DNA from: Candidatus Neomicrothrix sp. UBA2974
Lineage (GTDB): Bacteria > Actinomycetota > Acidimicrobiia > Acidimicrobiales > MedAcidi-G1
DNA: 25,518 nucleotides
Direction: 5' to 3'
Assembly: GCA_002348705.1 (NCBI GenBank)
Contig: DEAU01000045.1
Location: 1-25,518, forward strand
The translations under genes were made by a program, and so were the position numbers. Positions 1-7,457 of this stretch are shown one piece after another. Below the pieces are notes generated by a model, which saw nothing but the letters and a program-made list of their open reading frames with translations, did no database searches and had not been told where the DNA came from. Position 1 is the stretch's first letter. The number at the start of each line of letters is the position of its first letter.

Positions 1-1231
1 CTTCCGCCCCTCCGGGCAGGCCGATGGTGTAGTCGATGAAGCGGTTGGTCGAGATGTCCGAAGCCGACAGGTTCGCCGGAATGTCCATCCCGACTTCCCT
101 CATCTGATCCAGGACCCCGTTGGTCCGCTCGTCGATGAAGTCGCCGAGTGTTTCGTTGGGGCCATTGGAAACCAACCCTGTGACTGCCTGGAACTGTGTT
201 GACCACTCGGCCTTGCCGGCGGAGTACTCCCACCACGAAGCAATTGTCTCCACCATCTCAACGATGAGTGCATTGGTCCTAGCAGGATCGGCCATGAAGT
301 CGACCTGAGCCTGCTGCACGATCGGCACCAGCTTCTCAAGGCACGGTGCCATCTCTTCGAGCTCACCGGCCCGAACAGCCAACGCCGACTTGTACACCGA
401 GAAGCCGGCGTCATGGATCAACTCCAGACGAACGTCCTTGCCGTACTCGGTGAACTTGTTCTTGTAGTCGTACGGCTCGGACGATGCGTAGCCCTGCTGG
501 GCGATGTTGCCCTCGGAGATGAACCGGGCTGGCGACCCGTCGTAGGACGGATCCACCTGGTCGTTAGACAACACGCCCGCCGCGATCAACCACTCCATAT
601 AGGTCCCGCCGGCGAACACGTTGACCGTCACACCTGCATTGCCCAGGTCGGCGATCGTGTAGATGTCCGGATGCACCTCCGGATCCCACATGATCATCTG
701 CGGGTTCTTGTCCAACGGCGTTACCACCTGGATCGCCGGAGCGTCGTCCCAGTAGAACGCAATCGAATCGGTGTCCGCATACGCCAACGTGATGTCCAAG
801 TCGGTGTACATCTGCGCAACGGTGTTCTGGCCCCCGATCGCCGGACCACCAGCTCGAACCTGGATGTCGACCCCGGTATCAACCCCGGATGCCATCAACG
901 AACCGGTCGCTGTCTGCTGGTCGCCATCGATCACATAGTCGTCGCCGACCATTTCGTACATGGCGCCGTGCTCGGACTCGGGGAACCAGTCCGTCTGGAT
1001 AACCACCAGACCGGGGCATACCCCAGCGAGTTCGCCCGCTGCAGCTGCGTCACCGCCGGAATCACCACTGTCGGCGGGAGCCGCAGTCGTGGCTGGAGCT
1101 GCTGTGGTAGCCGGAGCCGCAGTAGTTGCGGTTGCTTCAGCACTCGACGTGTCTTCGTCTGATCCGCAGGCTGAGGCCACCATCGCCAACGCGACGATGG
1201 TGAACAGCAGTCGCTTCAGGGTCTTAAGCAT
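1..1231 (-). CDS. ABC transporter substrate-binding lipoprotein, NMT1/TauA-like (partial, runs off left edge)
   Basis: Reading the minus strand from ATG at 1231 gives 410 open codons with no stop before the window edge, so the C-terminus is missing. Residues 1-22 form a lipoprotein signal: basic MLKTLKR, a hydrophobic stretch, then lipobox ASAC with the lipidated Cys at 22. Residues 23 to about 65 are a low-complexity Asp/Ser/Ala/Thr linker with three Thr-Thr-Ala-Ala-Pro units, typical of actinobacterial surface lipoproteins. The rest reads as a periplasmic-binding-type domain of the nitrate/sulfonate/taurine or thiamine-precursor kind. A strong ribosome site (AAGGAG) lies 9 bases before the ATG. 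The ligand cannot be told. Permease and ATPase partners are presumably beyond the left edge. It does not resemble a DppA-type binding protein, so I do not pair it with the dpp-like genes to the right. The family call is moderate; the lipoprotein call is strong. Confidence 0.8.
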   Translation of the reverse strand, partial: MLKTLKRLLFTIVALAMVASACGSDEDTSSAEATATTAAPATTAAPATTAAPADSGDSGGDAAAAGELAGVCPGLVVIQTDWFPESEHGAMYEMVGDDYVIDGDQQTATGSLMASGVDTGVDIQVRAGGPAIGGQNTVAQMYTDLDITLAYADTDSIAFYWDDAPAIQVVTPLDKNPQMIMWDPEVHPDIYTIADLGNAGVTVNVFAGGTYMEWLIAAGVLSNDQVDPSYDGSPARFISEGNIAQQGYASSEPYDYKNKFTEYGKDVRLELIHDAGFSVYKSALAVRAGELEEMAPCLEKLVPIVQQAQVDFMADPARTNALIVEMVETIASWWEYSAGKAEWSTQFQAVTGLVSNGPNETLGDFIDERTNGVLDQMREVGMDIPANLSASDISTNRFIDYTIGLPGGAE

Positions 1232-1239
1232 CTATGACG

Positions 1240-1247
1240 CTCCTTTT
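1240..1247 (-). promoter_or_regulatory. Ribosome binding site of the lipoprotein gene
   Basis: On the minus strand the sequence AAAAGGAG ends 8-9 bases before the ATG at 1231. This is a near-ideal Shine-Dalgarno match and fixes that start, which also places the signal peptide correctly. Confidence 0.7.
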
Positions 1248-1261
1248 CGTTCTTTCGGATC

Positions 1262-1279
1262 AGCCAACTGCTGTTGGCT
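1262..1279. promoter_or_regulatory. Perfect inverted repeat in the 5' region of the lipoprotein gene
   Basis: AGCCAAC and GTTGGCT pair perfectly over 7 bp around a TGCT loop. On the plus strand it is followed by TTT, so it could be a weak plus-strand terminator, but no plus-strand gene precedes it. It sits 31-48 bases before the lipoprotein start, so an operator or 5'-leader hairpin is equally possible. Confidence 0.35.
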
Positions 1280-1519
1280 TTTGCCATCCCCCATGGAAGG
1301 TCTCCTCGCCGCACCTGGGTCGAACAACCCAATCAACGACAAAAATACCTAACGTTGATGTTATAAGAGAGCTTTCAAGCCACGCAAGAAGACCTTCCAG
1401 CCAGAAAGAACTAGACCCAAACAGCCACCACCGCACACCCTGCAAACTGCCCAACCATGACGATCTGTAGTAGTTCTATAGTTGCTGATTGTGGCTTATT
1501 GCAGATTTAACGAGCGACA

Positions 1520-1534
1520 CACGTGGGCCACATG
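1520..1534. promoter_or_regulatory. Candidate operator palindrome upstream of the dppD-like gene
   Basis: CACGTGG and CCACATG form an imperfect palindrome (one G-T wobble) around a single central G. If a weak promoter lies here (GCGACA at 1514-1519 and an A/T-rich TTAATA at 1537-1542), the palindrome almost exactly fills the 17-base spacer, a usual place for a repressor site. The promoter elements match consensus poorly, so this is tentative. Confidence 0.25.
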
Positions 1535-1637
1535 ACTTAATAGTGAAGTTCATTTAGTTGCGAAGTACCTGACTGATCATCCAAGTAGCTCGGCCTAGGA
1601 ATGACCGAACACATAGATAGACGAGATACGTAGATAG

Positions 1638-2654
1638 ATGACTCCCACTATCGAAGTGCTTGACCTGCAGGTGACCTTTCTGACTTCTGAAGGTCCAGTC
1701 AATGCTGTAAATGGCGTCAATTTTGAGCTATATCAAGGAGAAATTCTCGCGCTCGTCGGTGAGTCAGGATCAGGTAAGACCGTTACGTCTTTAGCGCTTA
1801 CACAACTGCTTGAAGCGGGACGATCCCAGGTGGCCGGTTCGGTGAAATTCGGTGGTCTCGACTTGTTGAAGGCGAGCCAAAGGGATTTGCGGGCAGTCCG
1901 GGCAACTGAGATCGCTTACATCTTCCAAGATCCAATCTCGTCTCTCTATCCCGCCCGAACGGTTGGAAGTCAACTGGTTGAAATTCTGACCGTTAATGCG
2001 GGACTTAACGCGCGAGAGGCACGAACGAGGAGCATTGATCTACTCAGGAGGGTTGGAATCCCGGGGCCTGAGCGGCAGATGCGGGCGTACCCACATCAAC
2101 TGAGTGGCGGCATGTGCCAGAGAGTAATGATTGCAATGGCCCTAGCAGTCAATCCGAGAGTGTTGATAGCGGACGAAGCGACCTCGTCACTTGATGTGAG
2201 TATTCAGGCACAAATACTTGAGCTGATCAAGGATGTGGCGAGTGAGTATGGAATGGCCGTCATTTTTGTCACGCACGATCTGGGTGTAGTGGCTGGAACT
2301 GCAGATCGGGTTGCAGTGATGTATGGAGGCGAAGTAGTTGAATCCGGTCAAGTCCGCGATCTTCTCCGAAACCCTCATCATCCCTATACGCAGGCCCTGA
2401 TCAAGAGTGCGCCGAATGCACGAGACGAATCTCAAACTGAATTAGTGGGGATACCTGGATCTTTGGAGACCAGGAGGGAGTTTGCAAAGATTCGTTGCCA
2501 ATTTGCACCGCGGTGTTCGGAGTCCTTTGAAATTTGTTGGTCTCATTGGCCGCGGCCGGTCCAGGTAGAAAAATCACATTCGGTGAGTTGCTGGCTGCTC
2601 TCTGACGAAGAGGAGATTCTCGCGACACAGGTCGACGAGGGTCTGACTTCCTGA
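1638..2654 (+). CDS. Oligopeptide/dipeptide-type ABC transporter ATPase, DppD-like
   Basis: A 338-residue nucleotide-binding subunit of a PepT-family importer. Visible motifs are Walker A GESGSGKT (41-48), Q-loop FQDP (96-99), signature LSGGM (155-159), Walker B VLIADE (175-180) and switch histidine H213. After the ATPase core, PHHPYTQAL and a four-cysteine cluster near the end (CQFAPRC, then two more Cys) match the oligopeptide-transporter C-terminal domain, a region that binds an iron-sulfur cluster in some relatives. Walker B continues EATSSLD rather than the common EPTTALD. It is followed after 18 bases by the DppF-like gene; the matching permeases are encoded 4-7 kb away on the other strand. 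The ribosome site is weak. The substrate cannot be read from the ATPase: this family serves peptides, nickel, sugars, opines and many other solutes. Third codon positions are rich in A/T. Confidence 0.9.
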   Translation: MTPTIEVLDLQVTFLTSEGPVNAVNGVNFELYQGEILALVGESGSGKTVTSLALTQLLEAGRSQVAGSVKFGGLDLLKASQRDLRAVRATEIAYIFQDPISSLYPARTVGSQLVEILTVNAGLNAREARTRSIDLLRRVGIPGPERQMRAYPHQLSGGMCQRVMIAMALAVNPRVLIADEATSSLDVSIQAQILELIKDVASEYGMAVIFVTHDLGVVAGTADRVAVMYGGEVVESGQVRDLLRNPHHPYTQALIKSAPNARDESQTELVGIPGSLETRREFAKIRCQFAPRCSESFEICWSHWPRPVQVEKSHSVSCWLLSDEEEILATQVDEGLTS

Positions 2655-2661
2655 AGGACGT

Positions 2662-2666
2662 AGGAG
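2662..2666 (+). promoter_or_regulatory. Ribosome binding site of the dppF-like gene
   Basis: AGGAG lies six bases before the ATG at 2673, supporting that start over the internal ATG at 2685. Confidence 0.6.
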
Positions 2667-2672
2667 CTGAGT

Positions 2673-3671
2673 ATGCCGACGGCGATGGAATCTGGACCAT
2701 TATTGGAAGTAGAGCATTTATGCGTCACCTTTTCTGCCCGCAAAGGGAGCTTTGGTCCTCGACTAGCTCTAAAGGCTGTGGATGGAGTGTCGCTGGAAGT
2801 CGCGTCGGGAGATGTTGTGGGTCTCGTCGGCGAGTCAGGTAGTGGAAAGACGACAACGGCTCGCTCGATTCTCGGGTTGCAGAAACCGGATCGAGGTTCG
2901 GTCTTGTTCGAAGGTCGGGAGATTCAATCCCTCAGCGGCCCGGATCTGAGAGCTCTTCGAAAACGAATTCAACTTATTCCACAAGATGCGATCGGATCGC
3001 TGAACCCGCGCCGAACCGTCCGACAGACCATAAGCGAAGGTTTGCAAGTCCATAAGTTGGTTCCCAAGGAGTCGCGTCAAGAACGGGTAGACGAACTATT
3101 GGCCGATGTGGGTCTAGCGCCAGAGTTCGCTGATCGATATCCGGAAGAGTTGAGCGGCGGTCAGATTCGACGGGTTTGCATTGCTCGGGCTTTATCAATG
3201 GGCCCCAGTTTGATTGTTGCTGATGAACCAACGGCCGGGCTAGATGTCTCTGTGCAGGCGCAGATTCTGAATCTGCTCCAGGAGTTGAGGCGGCGCCATC
3301 AACTTTCGGTTCTCCTAATAAGCCACGATCTAAGTGTTGTCCGCTACCTCTGCAACAAGGTGGCAGTGATGTACTTTGGTCGAATTGTGGAGTTGGGTGA
3401 GACGAGAGACTTGTTTTCCGACCCCAAGCACCCTTATACGCGGGCTTTGCTTGAGGCTGCTCCTACGGTTTCTGCTATTGGGCGGGGTAATGAGTTGAAA
3501 GGTTCGATAGGAGGCGAAGTTCCTTCATTGGCCGCGCCACCTGCGGGCTGCTCCTTCCATCCCAGGTGCAATCAATTCCATCAGGGCTGCGACGAGATTT
3601 CGCCAGAACTATTTGAGTTAGGTGGCCATCGAAGTGTTGCCTGCCTTCTGTACAGCGACCGCTCTCAATAA
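2673..3671 (+). CDS. Oligopeptide/dipeptide-type ABC transporter ATPase, DppF-like
   Basis: The second ATPase of the importer, 332 residues. Walker A GESGSGKT is at 53-60, then IPQDAIGSLNPRRTV (the Q-loop region typical of DppF/OppF), signature LSGGQIRR, Walker B LIVADEPTAGLD and switch region ISHDLSVV. The C-terminal HPYTRALLEAAP and the cluster CSFHPRC with two further cysteines match the oligopeptide-transporter C-terminal domain. The pair DppD/DppF is obligate in most such systems, so this and the preceding gene should form the heterodimeric motor for permeases DppB and DppC at 7444-9341. The intergenic gap from the DppD-like gene is 18 bases, so co-transcription is expected. Function as an importer ATPase is secure; the substrate is unknown. 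Confidence 0.92.
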   Translation: MPTAMESGPLLEVEHLCVTFSARKGSFGPRLALKAVDGVSLEVASGDVVGLVGESGSGKTTTARSILGLQKPDRGSVLFEGREIQSLSGPDLRALRKRIQLIPQDAIGSLNPRRTVRQTISEGLQVHKLVPKESRQERVDELLADVGLAPEFADRYPEELSGGQIRRVCIARALSMGPSLIVADEPTAGLDVSVQAQILNLLQELRRRHQLSVLLISHDLSVVRYLCNKVAVMYFGRIVELGETRDLFSDPKHPYTRALLEAAPTVSAIGRGNELKGSIGGEVPSLAAPPAGCSFHPRCNQFHQGCDEISPELFELGGHRSVACLLYSDRSQ

Positions 3672-3711
3672 TTGAGTTGCCGAACCAGAACGGGCAACGG
3701 CTGGAGAATTC

Positions 3712-4641
3712 ATGAGGATGTGTGTCGTTTATCCTCAAGCTGAATTCGGGTCAGATCCGGAGTTGATCCGCGAGTATGCAGTACGGGCCGAAGAACTAGG
3801 TTTTAGTCAAATTGTTGCCTACGACCATGTTCTCGGAGCAGATCCGAGCAGTCACAAATTAACTGGCCCTTATAACCATCAAACCCCGTTTATGGAACCT
3901 TTCGTGCTTTTTGGGCACCTAAGTGCTGTAACTAAAGAAATCGAACTGGCCATGGGTGTCCTGGTTCTTCCCCAACGACAAACAGCGTTAGTCGCCAAGC
4001 AGGCAGCAACTCTTGACCGTCTAAGCGCTGGACGTTTGGTCCTTGGGGTGGGTGTCGGCTGGAATCAAGTCGAGTACCTGTCCCTCAACTGTGACTTCTC
4101 TAGAAGAGGTCAACGTATAGAAGAGCAGATAGAACTTCTTCGTCTTCTCTGGTCGCAGCCTCTGGTTGATTTTGAGGGAAAGTTTGATTTGGTTGATTCT
4201 GCCGCGATAAGTCCACGGCCAATCGCAGATGACATTCCGATTTGGCTGGGAGGTTGGCACGATCGGGTGTTGCAGCGCGTGGGAAGGCTGGGAGATGGGT
4301 GGTTTGCATTTAGCGGCCATCCAAGGAATAGGTCTGCATTTACTGATTCGCGACGGATCAGGAGACCTGAGGATTTATCGCGGAGAGTGCCAATATTTGC
4401 GAGGGAAGCTCTGAAGTACGGTAGAAATCCAACTGAAATCTCTATCAGCGTTCTGATCAGCAGCGTAGGTTTCGACAAGTTGGAGGCATGGCATCCACTT
4501 GAATGGGCGAAAAGAGCGAAACGTTGGTCGGAAGTAGGCGCGAGCCACGCCGTCCTTTCCACTCTCGACCTCGGTTTTTCACCAAAACAGCATCTTGAAG
4601 CTCTTGCGGAGTTTCGCAGTGCCTGGGACGAGCACTTCTAG
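3712..4641 (+). CDS. Luciferase-like (LLM) oxidoreductase, probably F420-dependent
   Basis: A 309-residue TIM-barrel oxidoreductase of the bacterial luciferase superfamily. Recognisable stretches are RAEELGFSQIVAYDHV near residue 30, ELAMGVLVLPQRQTALVAKQAATLD in the middle, GRLVLGVGVGWNQVEY and the C-terminal SEVGASH region. These resemble the TIGR03619-type F420-linked subgroup common in actinobacteria; use of FMN with a partner reductase cannot be excluded. Such enzymes oxidise or reduce small organic molecules, including C-N and C-S bond cleavage and dehydrogenation. GGAG lies about six bases before the ATG. It follows the DppF-like gene by 40 bases on the same strand and probably ends the operon, since a hairpin follows at 4658-4678. 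Its likely role is one step in catabolism of the imported compound, by inference from context only. Confidence 0.85.
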   Translation: MRMCVVYPQAEFGSDPELIREYAVRAEELGFSQIVAYDHVLGADPSSHKLTGPYNHQTPFMEPFVLFGHLSAVTKEIELAMGVLVLPQRQTALVAKQAATLDRLSAGRLVLGVGVGWNQVEYLSLNCDFSRRGQRIEEQIELLRLLWSQPLVDFEGKFDLVDSAAISPRPIADDIPIWLGGWHDRVLQRVGRLGDGWFAFSGHPRNRSAFTDSRRIRRPEDLSRRVPIFAREALKYGRNPTEISISVLISSVGFDKLEAWHPLEWAKRAKRWSEVGASHAVLSTLDLGFSPKQHLEALAEFRSAWDEHF

Positions 4642-4657
4642 CGAAGCTGTCGACGTG

Positions 4658-4678
4658 CATCTTCTCGTTAAGAAGATG
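4658..4678. terminator. Hairpin between convergent operons
   Basis: CATCTTCT and AGAAGATG pair perfectly over 8 bp around a CGTTA loop, centred in the 58-base gap between the LLM gene (plus) and the phosphotriesterase-family gene (minus). The plus side is followed by a moderately T-rich TCTTGATTTG. No strong T tract is seen on the minus side. A shared bidirectional terminator is the natural reading. Confidence 0.6.
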
Positions 4679-4699
4679 TCTTGATTTGAGAGCAGATGG

Positions 4700-5851
4700 C
4701 TACACCTTGGTCAAGATCCTCGCTGCGTTTTCAACAAAAATCTTTTGAACAAGTTCCTCGTCGAACCCCTTGTAGCGCATTAGTTGCGCAATTGTCTCTG
4801 GCATATGGCGCCAGCCGTGCCCGCCATACTGCCGCTGCCAATGCTTGAGCGCCATGTCGCATGAGACGAGAAGCCGATCTGAGTGACCAGCATCTGCGAC
4901 CGCCTTAATCCAGTTGAGGCGGATGGCGTCGTTTGGCTGGTCAACCGGCACCCGCTGACGATAAGAGGCCTCCCAACCGAAGGTGTCGTAGGATAGATAT
5001 ACGCCGGTCTTGGCCAAATCCAGATGCAATTTTGGGTCAAACACGTTTGTTCCAGCGGATGTATTTAGTCGGGTATCACAATGCGCCATGATCGTTCGGT
5101 TTAGGTCGCCGCCGGCATCCTCCACTATCTGGACAATGTCGAACGGTGATTGAGGGTTGGTGCCCGGGTGCACCGAAAGCGGGATACCTGTCAGAGTCGA
5201 TGCCCGAGCCGATGCGCGCAGGGCCTTCTCTTCATTTGGATGCATCGGGAACTCCATCCCGACCTCTCCAATGATGCCAGCCCTTATGCCCCCGCCAACT
5301 CCCACCTCTATGTCTTTTACAATTAGGTCGACTAACTGGTCCTCTGAAAGTTGATCCATGTCGGGCGGGTGGTAGCTGTTGATGTACCAAGAGGTGCCCA
5401 TGACGATGTGAACGCCGCTGGCCCGAGAAGCTTCCACCAGAGCTACTGGGTCTCGCCCCATTCCGCGGGTTGTTTGATCAACGACTGTTCCGCCGCCTAC
5501 CCGGTGGAACTGGTTCAATTCGTAGATCGCATCTTCCAGAGAAGTCAGCTTTTGGTCGGCATAGTAGACCCAGTGCCGCTGACGGTCGGCGAGGTTGTCT
5601 AGCGAAATTGGGGCCTCCCACTTCGCCCGCCAGGTTGCAGCCGTGCCGGGGCCGCTTTCGTTGGGCTCCCAGCCCGCCTCAATTTTTTTCATCATTGGGA
5701 CGTATTTGGGCTGAACTGTTTCGTATTGGTCGACGTCTTGGCAGCCGCATGTCAGATCTTGGAAGACATGTTCATGTGTCAGCGTTAATCCGAGATCGCT
5801 CGGCTCCACGGCACCGAGAACCGTTTGAACAAATCCAGCATCCGCGCTCAT
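4700..5851 (-). CDS. Phosphotriesterase-family metal-dependent hydrolase
   Basis: A 383-residue amidohydrolase-superfamily protein of the phosphotriesterase/PHP branch. The HxH metal pair is T-H26-E-H28; later ligands are E196 (IIGEVG), H228 (SVHPG), H257 (MAHCD) and D332 (LLVSCD). A glutamate replaces the carbamylated lysine of true phosphotriesterases, as in E. coli PHP, so two metals bridged by Glu are expected and a lactonase or amide hydrolase is more likely than an organophosphate hydrolase. I chose the ATG at 5851 because THEHV then lies close to the N-terminus, as usual, and because it overlaps the stop of the upstream cyclase gene as TGATG, a coupling arrangement. The open frame extends upstream, but that part lies inside the cyclase gene. 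It is the last gene of the minus-strand operon. Confidence 0.88.
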   Translation of the reverse strand: MSADAGFVQTVLGAVEPSDLGLTLTHEHVFQDLTCGCQDVDQYETVQPKYVPMMKKIEAGWEPNESGPGTAATWRAKWEAPISLDNLADRQRHWVYYADQKLTSLEDAIYELNQFHRVGGGTVVDQTTRGMGRDPVALVEASRASGVHIVMGTSWYINSYHPPDMDQLSEDQLVDLIVKDIEVGVGGGIRAGIIGEVGMEFPMHPNEEKALRASARASTLTGIPLSVHPGTNPQSPFDIVQIVEDAGGDLNRTIMAHCDTRLNTSAGTNVFDPKLHLDLAKTGVYLSYDTFGWEASYRQRVPVDQPNDAIRLNWIKAVADAGHSDRLLVSCDMALKHWQRQYGGHGWRHMPETIAQLMRYKGFDEELVQKIFVENAARILTKV

Positions 5852-6789
5852 CACATCACCGCCACGGGAGTTACGAGAGATCCTGTACCACGGGGTATAT
5901 GCAATGGGGCAGCGGTGAAGGAGAAGCAGTTTTGCCCTTGATCCGCGCAGGCCTCGGCTAGAACGTCCAGATTCATACTGTGGATCAGAGGTATACCGTA
6001 AAATACCTCTGCCAGTACATGCACAGGACTTCGACAATACGCTTCGTGTCGGTGCGGGAAGGTATCTCCCGGCGAGTCTGTGGCAATTACGCTGACATCC
6101 TTTGTCGCTAGAAGTTCCACACAGTCAGTGTCCAGTCCAGCCCAGGTTCCGTGGTGCCACGTGCCGTGTTCACTTAGTCCGTCGGCAGCTAGTCCTAACA
6201 CCTCCGTTCCACCTACGCGAATTACTGCGGCATCGCCGGGTTCCAAATCGTCTAGTTGGTCCTCAAGTTCTGCGGGCTGCACGGAGTCGCCGGGTTCGAG
6301 AGCACCAATACCGCGCTTACGTGGAATGTCAAACAGAACACCACGGGTCGAGATGGGCACTTTGGGCGTTATGTCCATCAACTTTGCCCCTTCTTCAATT
6401 GTGGCAGCCTCTGGAAACGGATGACCGTTGAAGCTCCAGCCTCTGTATCCCATATGAGCCAGGGCATCTATATGGGTATTGATCATCCCGTGTATCCGGG
6501 TGGTTAGTTGCTCGGCTGCTGATTGCGTGAGGTCACCCTCTTCAAAACCTTCAGTGTCGGCCTTGATCATTTTGTGAACAACAAATGGGGTATCCCAGCG
6601 AGTCCAAGGCTCAGCTGAAGACAGAGGGCGACTTAACGCAAACGTTTGACCGCTAACGACTGCATCAGCCCCACGCTTTGCTGCTTCGGGCCCCAGCAGA
6701 TTCAAAACCCCGAGATCGTTCTCCCACCGGCCCCAGTTTCCGGTATGTCCCGGCCAAACTTCACTAGGCCAGGAGGTGCGACGTTCCAT
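5851..6789 (-). CDS. Cyclase-family (PF04199, kynurenine formamidase-like) metal hydrolase
   Basis: A 312-residue protein with the metal motif T105-H106-I-D108-A-L-A-H112, the diagnostic HxDxxxH set of the family that includes kynurenine formamidase, isatin hydrolase and related cyclic-amide or imide hydrolases. The longer length (over 300 against about 210 for KynB) and the following GYRGWSFNG place it in the large actinobacterial and proteobacterial 'cyclase' subgroup, whose substrates are mostly unknown. I chose the ATG at 6789 rather than the in-frame TTG at 6795 because AGGGAG lies eight bases before the ATG. It starts 29 bases after the nitroreductase stop and overlaps the next gene by one base. 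In context it may open a ring or cleave an amide in the imported compound. Confidence 0.87.
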   Translation of the reverse strand: MERRTSWPSEVWPGHTGNWGRWENDLGVLNLLGPEAAKRGADAVVSGQTFALSRPLSSAEPWTRWDTPFVVHKMIKADTEGFEEGDLTQSAAEQLTTRIHGMINTHIDALAHMGYRGWSFNGHPFPEAATIEEGAKLMDITPKVPISTRGVLFDIPRKRGIGALEPGDSVQPAELEDQLDDLEPGDAAVIRVGGTEVLGLAADGLSEHGTWHHGTWAGLDTDCVELLATKDVSVIATDSPGDTFPHRHEAYCRSPVHVLAEVFYGIPLIHSMNLDVLAEACADQGQNCFSFTAAPLHIPRGTGSLVTPVAVM

Positions 6790-6818
6790 GGTCAATTCTC
6801 CCTGATCAATTTCTTGTC

Positions 6819-7457
6819 TTACGTCAGTGGTAGTCCTTCAAACCGCTCAAGCCACGCGAAATCGGATACAGGGCGACGAGAAAGTTTGGTAGGCATCCAA
6901 CTAGGTTTACCTAGAGTCATCACCGCCGCAAGTCCAAATCCTTCTGGTATTCCCAATATTTCGGCGACCTCTTCTTCGGCAGCGACTGCCAGTGTTGTGA
7001 TTCGCGTGCCGAGATCTCGATCCCGAAATGACAACTGGATATTTTGGATAAAGGGATATATCGATCCGCCACCAACAAAACTTTGTCGCTCTAAATCTGA
7101 GTCTGTGACTGCTAGAGCTGCTAACTCAACCCAGAAGACCAAATAGATCGGAGCGCAGTCCAGAGTTTGGTGGTAGTCAGTCCCTTCCTGGTATTTCTTC
7201 AGGCGTGCGTCGTCCAGGGACTGGATATCTCCATACCAGCGCTCTGTATATCTAAACCACTCTCGAACACTGATTTCTCTGATGCGGACCTTTGCATCTT
7301 GGTTTCTGACGACAATTACTCGCCACGGCTGACGGTTACCGCCGCTTGGTGCAAAGCGGGCCTGATCCAACACTTCATGTATCACTTCGTTGGGTACGTC
7401 GTCCGGCTGGTAAAGGCGGACTCCGGCTGTTGAGCGCATCACTTCAGATAACAGCAT
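6819..7457 (-). CDS. Nitroreductase-family flavoprotein
   Basis: A 212-residue protein with the N-terminal signature of the FMN-binding nitroreductase fold: RSTAGVRLYQPDDVP near residue 10 and ARFAPSGGNRQPWRVIVV near residues 33-50. The later GGSIYPFIQNIQLSFRDRDLGTRITTL is the usual central helix and dimer region. Members reduce nitro groups, quinones, enones or flavins with NAD(P)H; some release reduced FMN for monooxygenases. The start at ATG 7457 overlaps the DppC-like gene by 14 bases and has AAGG just before it; ATG 7439 is the alternative. The place inside the operon, with an LLM oxidoreductase across the convergent border, makes a redox step on the substrate or flavin supply plausible, but neither is shown. 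Confidence 0.85.
   Translation of the reverse strand: MLLSEVMRSTAGVRLYQPDDVPNEVIHEVLDQARFAPSGGNRQPWRVIVVRNQDAKVRIREISVREWFRYTERWYGDIQSLDDARLKKYQEGTDYHQTLDCAPIYLVFWVELAALAVTDSDLERQSFVGGGSIYPFIQNIQLSFRDRDLGTRITTLAVAAEEEVAEILGIPEGFGLAAVMTLGKPSWMPTKLSRRPVSDFAWLERFEGLPLT

Larger units (their letters stand above)
1232..1637. other. Divergent intergenic region between the lipoprotein gene and the dppD-like gene
   Basis: This 406-base stretch holds no convincing gene; the short open frames crossing it have no ribosome sites or recognisable protein. It must contain the promoters of both flanking genes. I see a 7-bp perfect hairpin at 1262-1279, an imperfect 15-bp palindrome at 1520-1534, and repeated TAGATA/GATAG words just before the dppD start. 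No promoter matches consensus well. Local A+T is higher between 1340 and 1600 than in the flanking genes. Confidence 0.6.

Noticed and set aside
413..1162. 249-codon open frame on the plus strand
   Set aside because: It is antisense to the lipoprotein gene, is very rich in Arg, Val and His, has no ribosome site and matches no family; a shadow of the coding frame on the other strand.
5852..6037. N-terminal extension of the phosphotriesterase-family protein to a 445-residue form
   Set aside because: The added 62 residues lie inside the cyclase gene and lack family similarity; the TGATG start places THEHV where it belongs.
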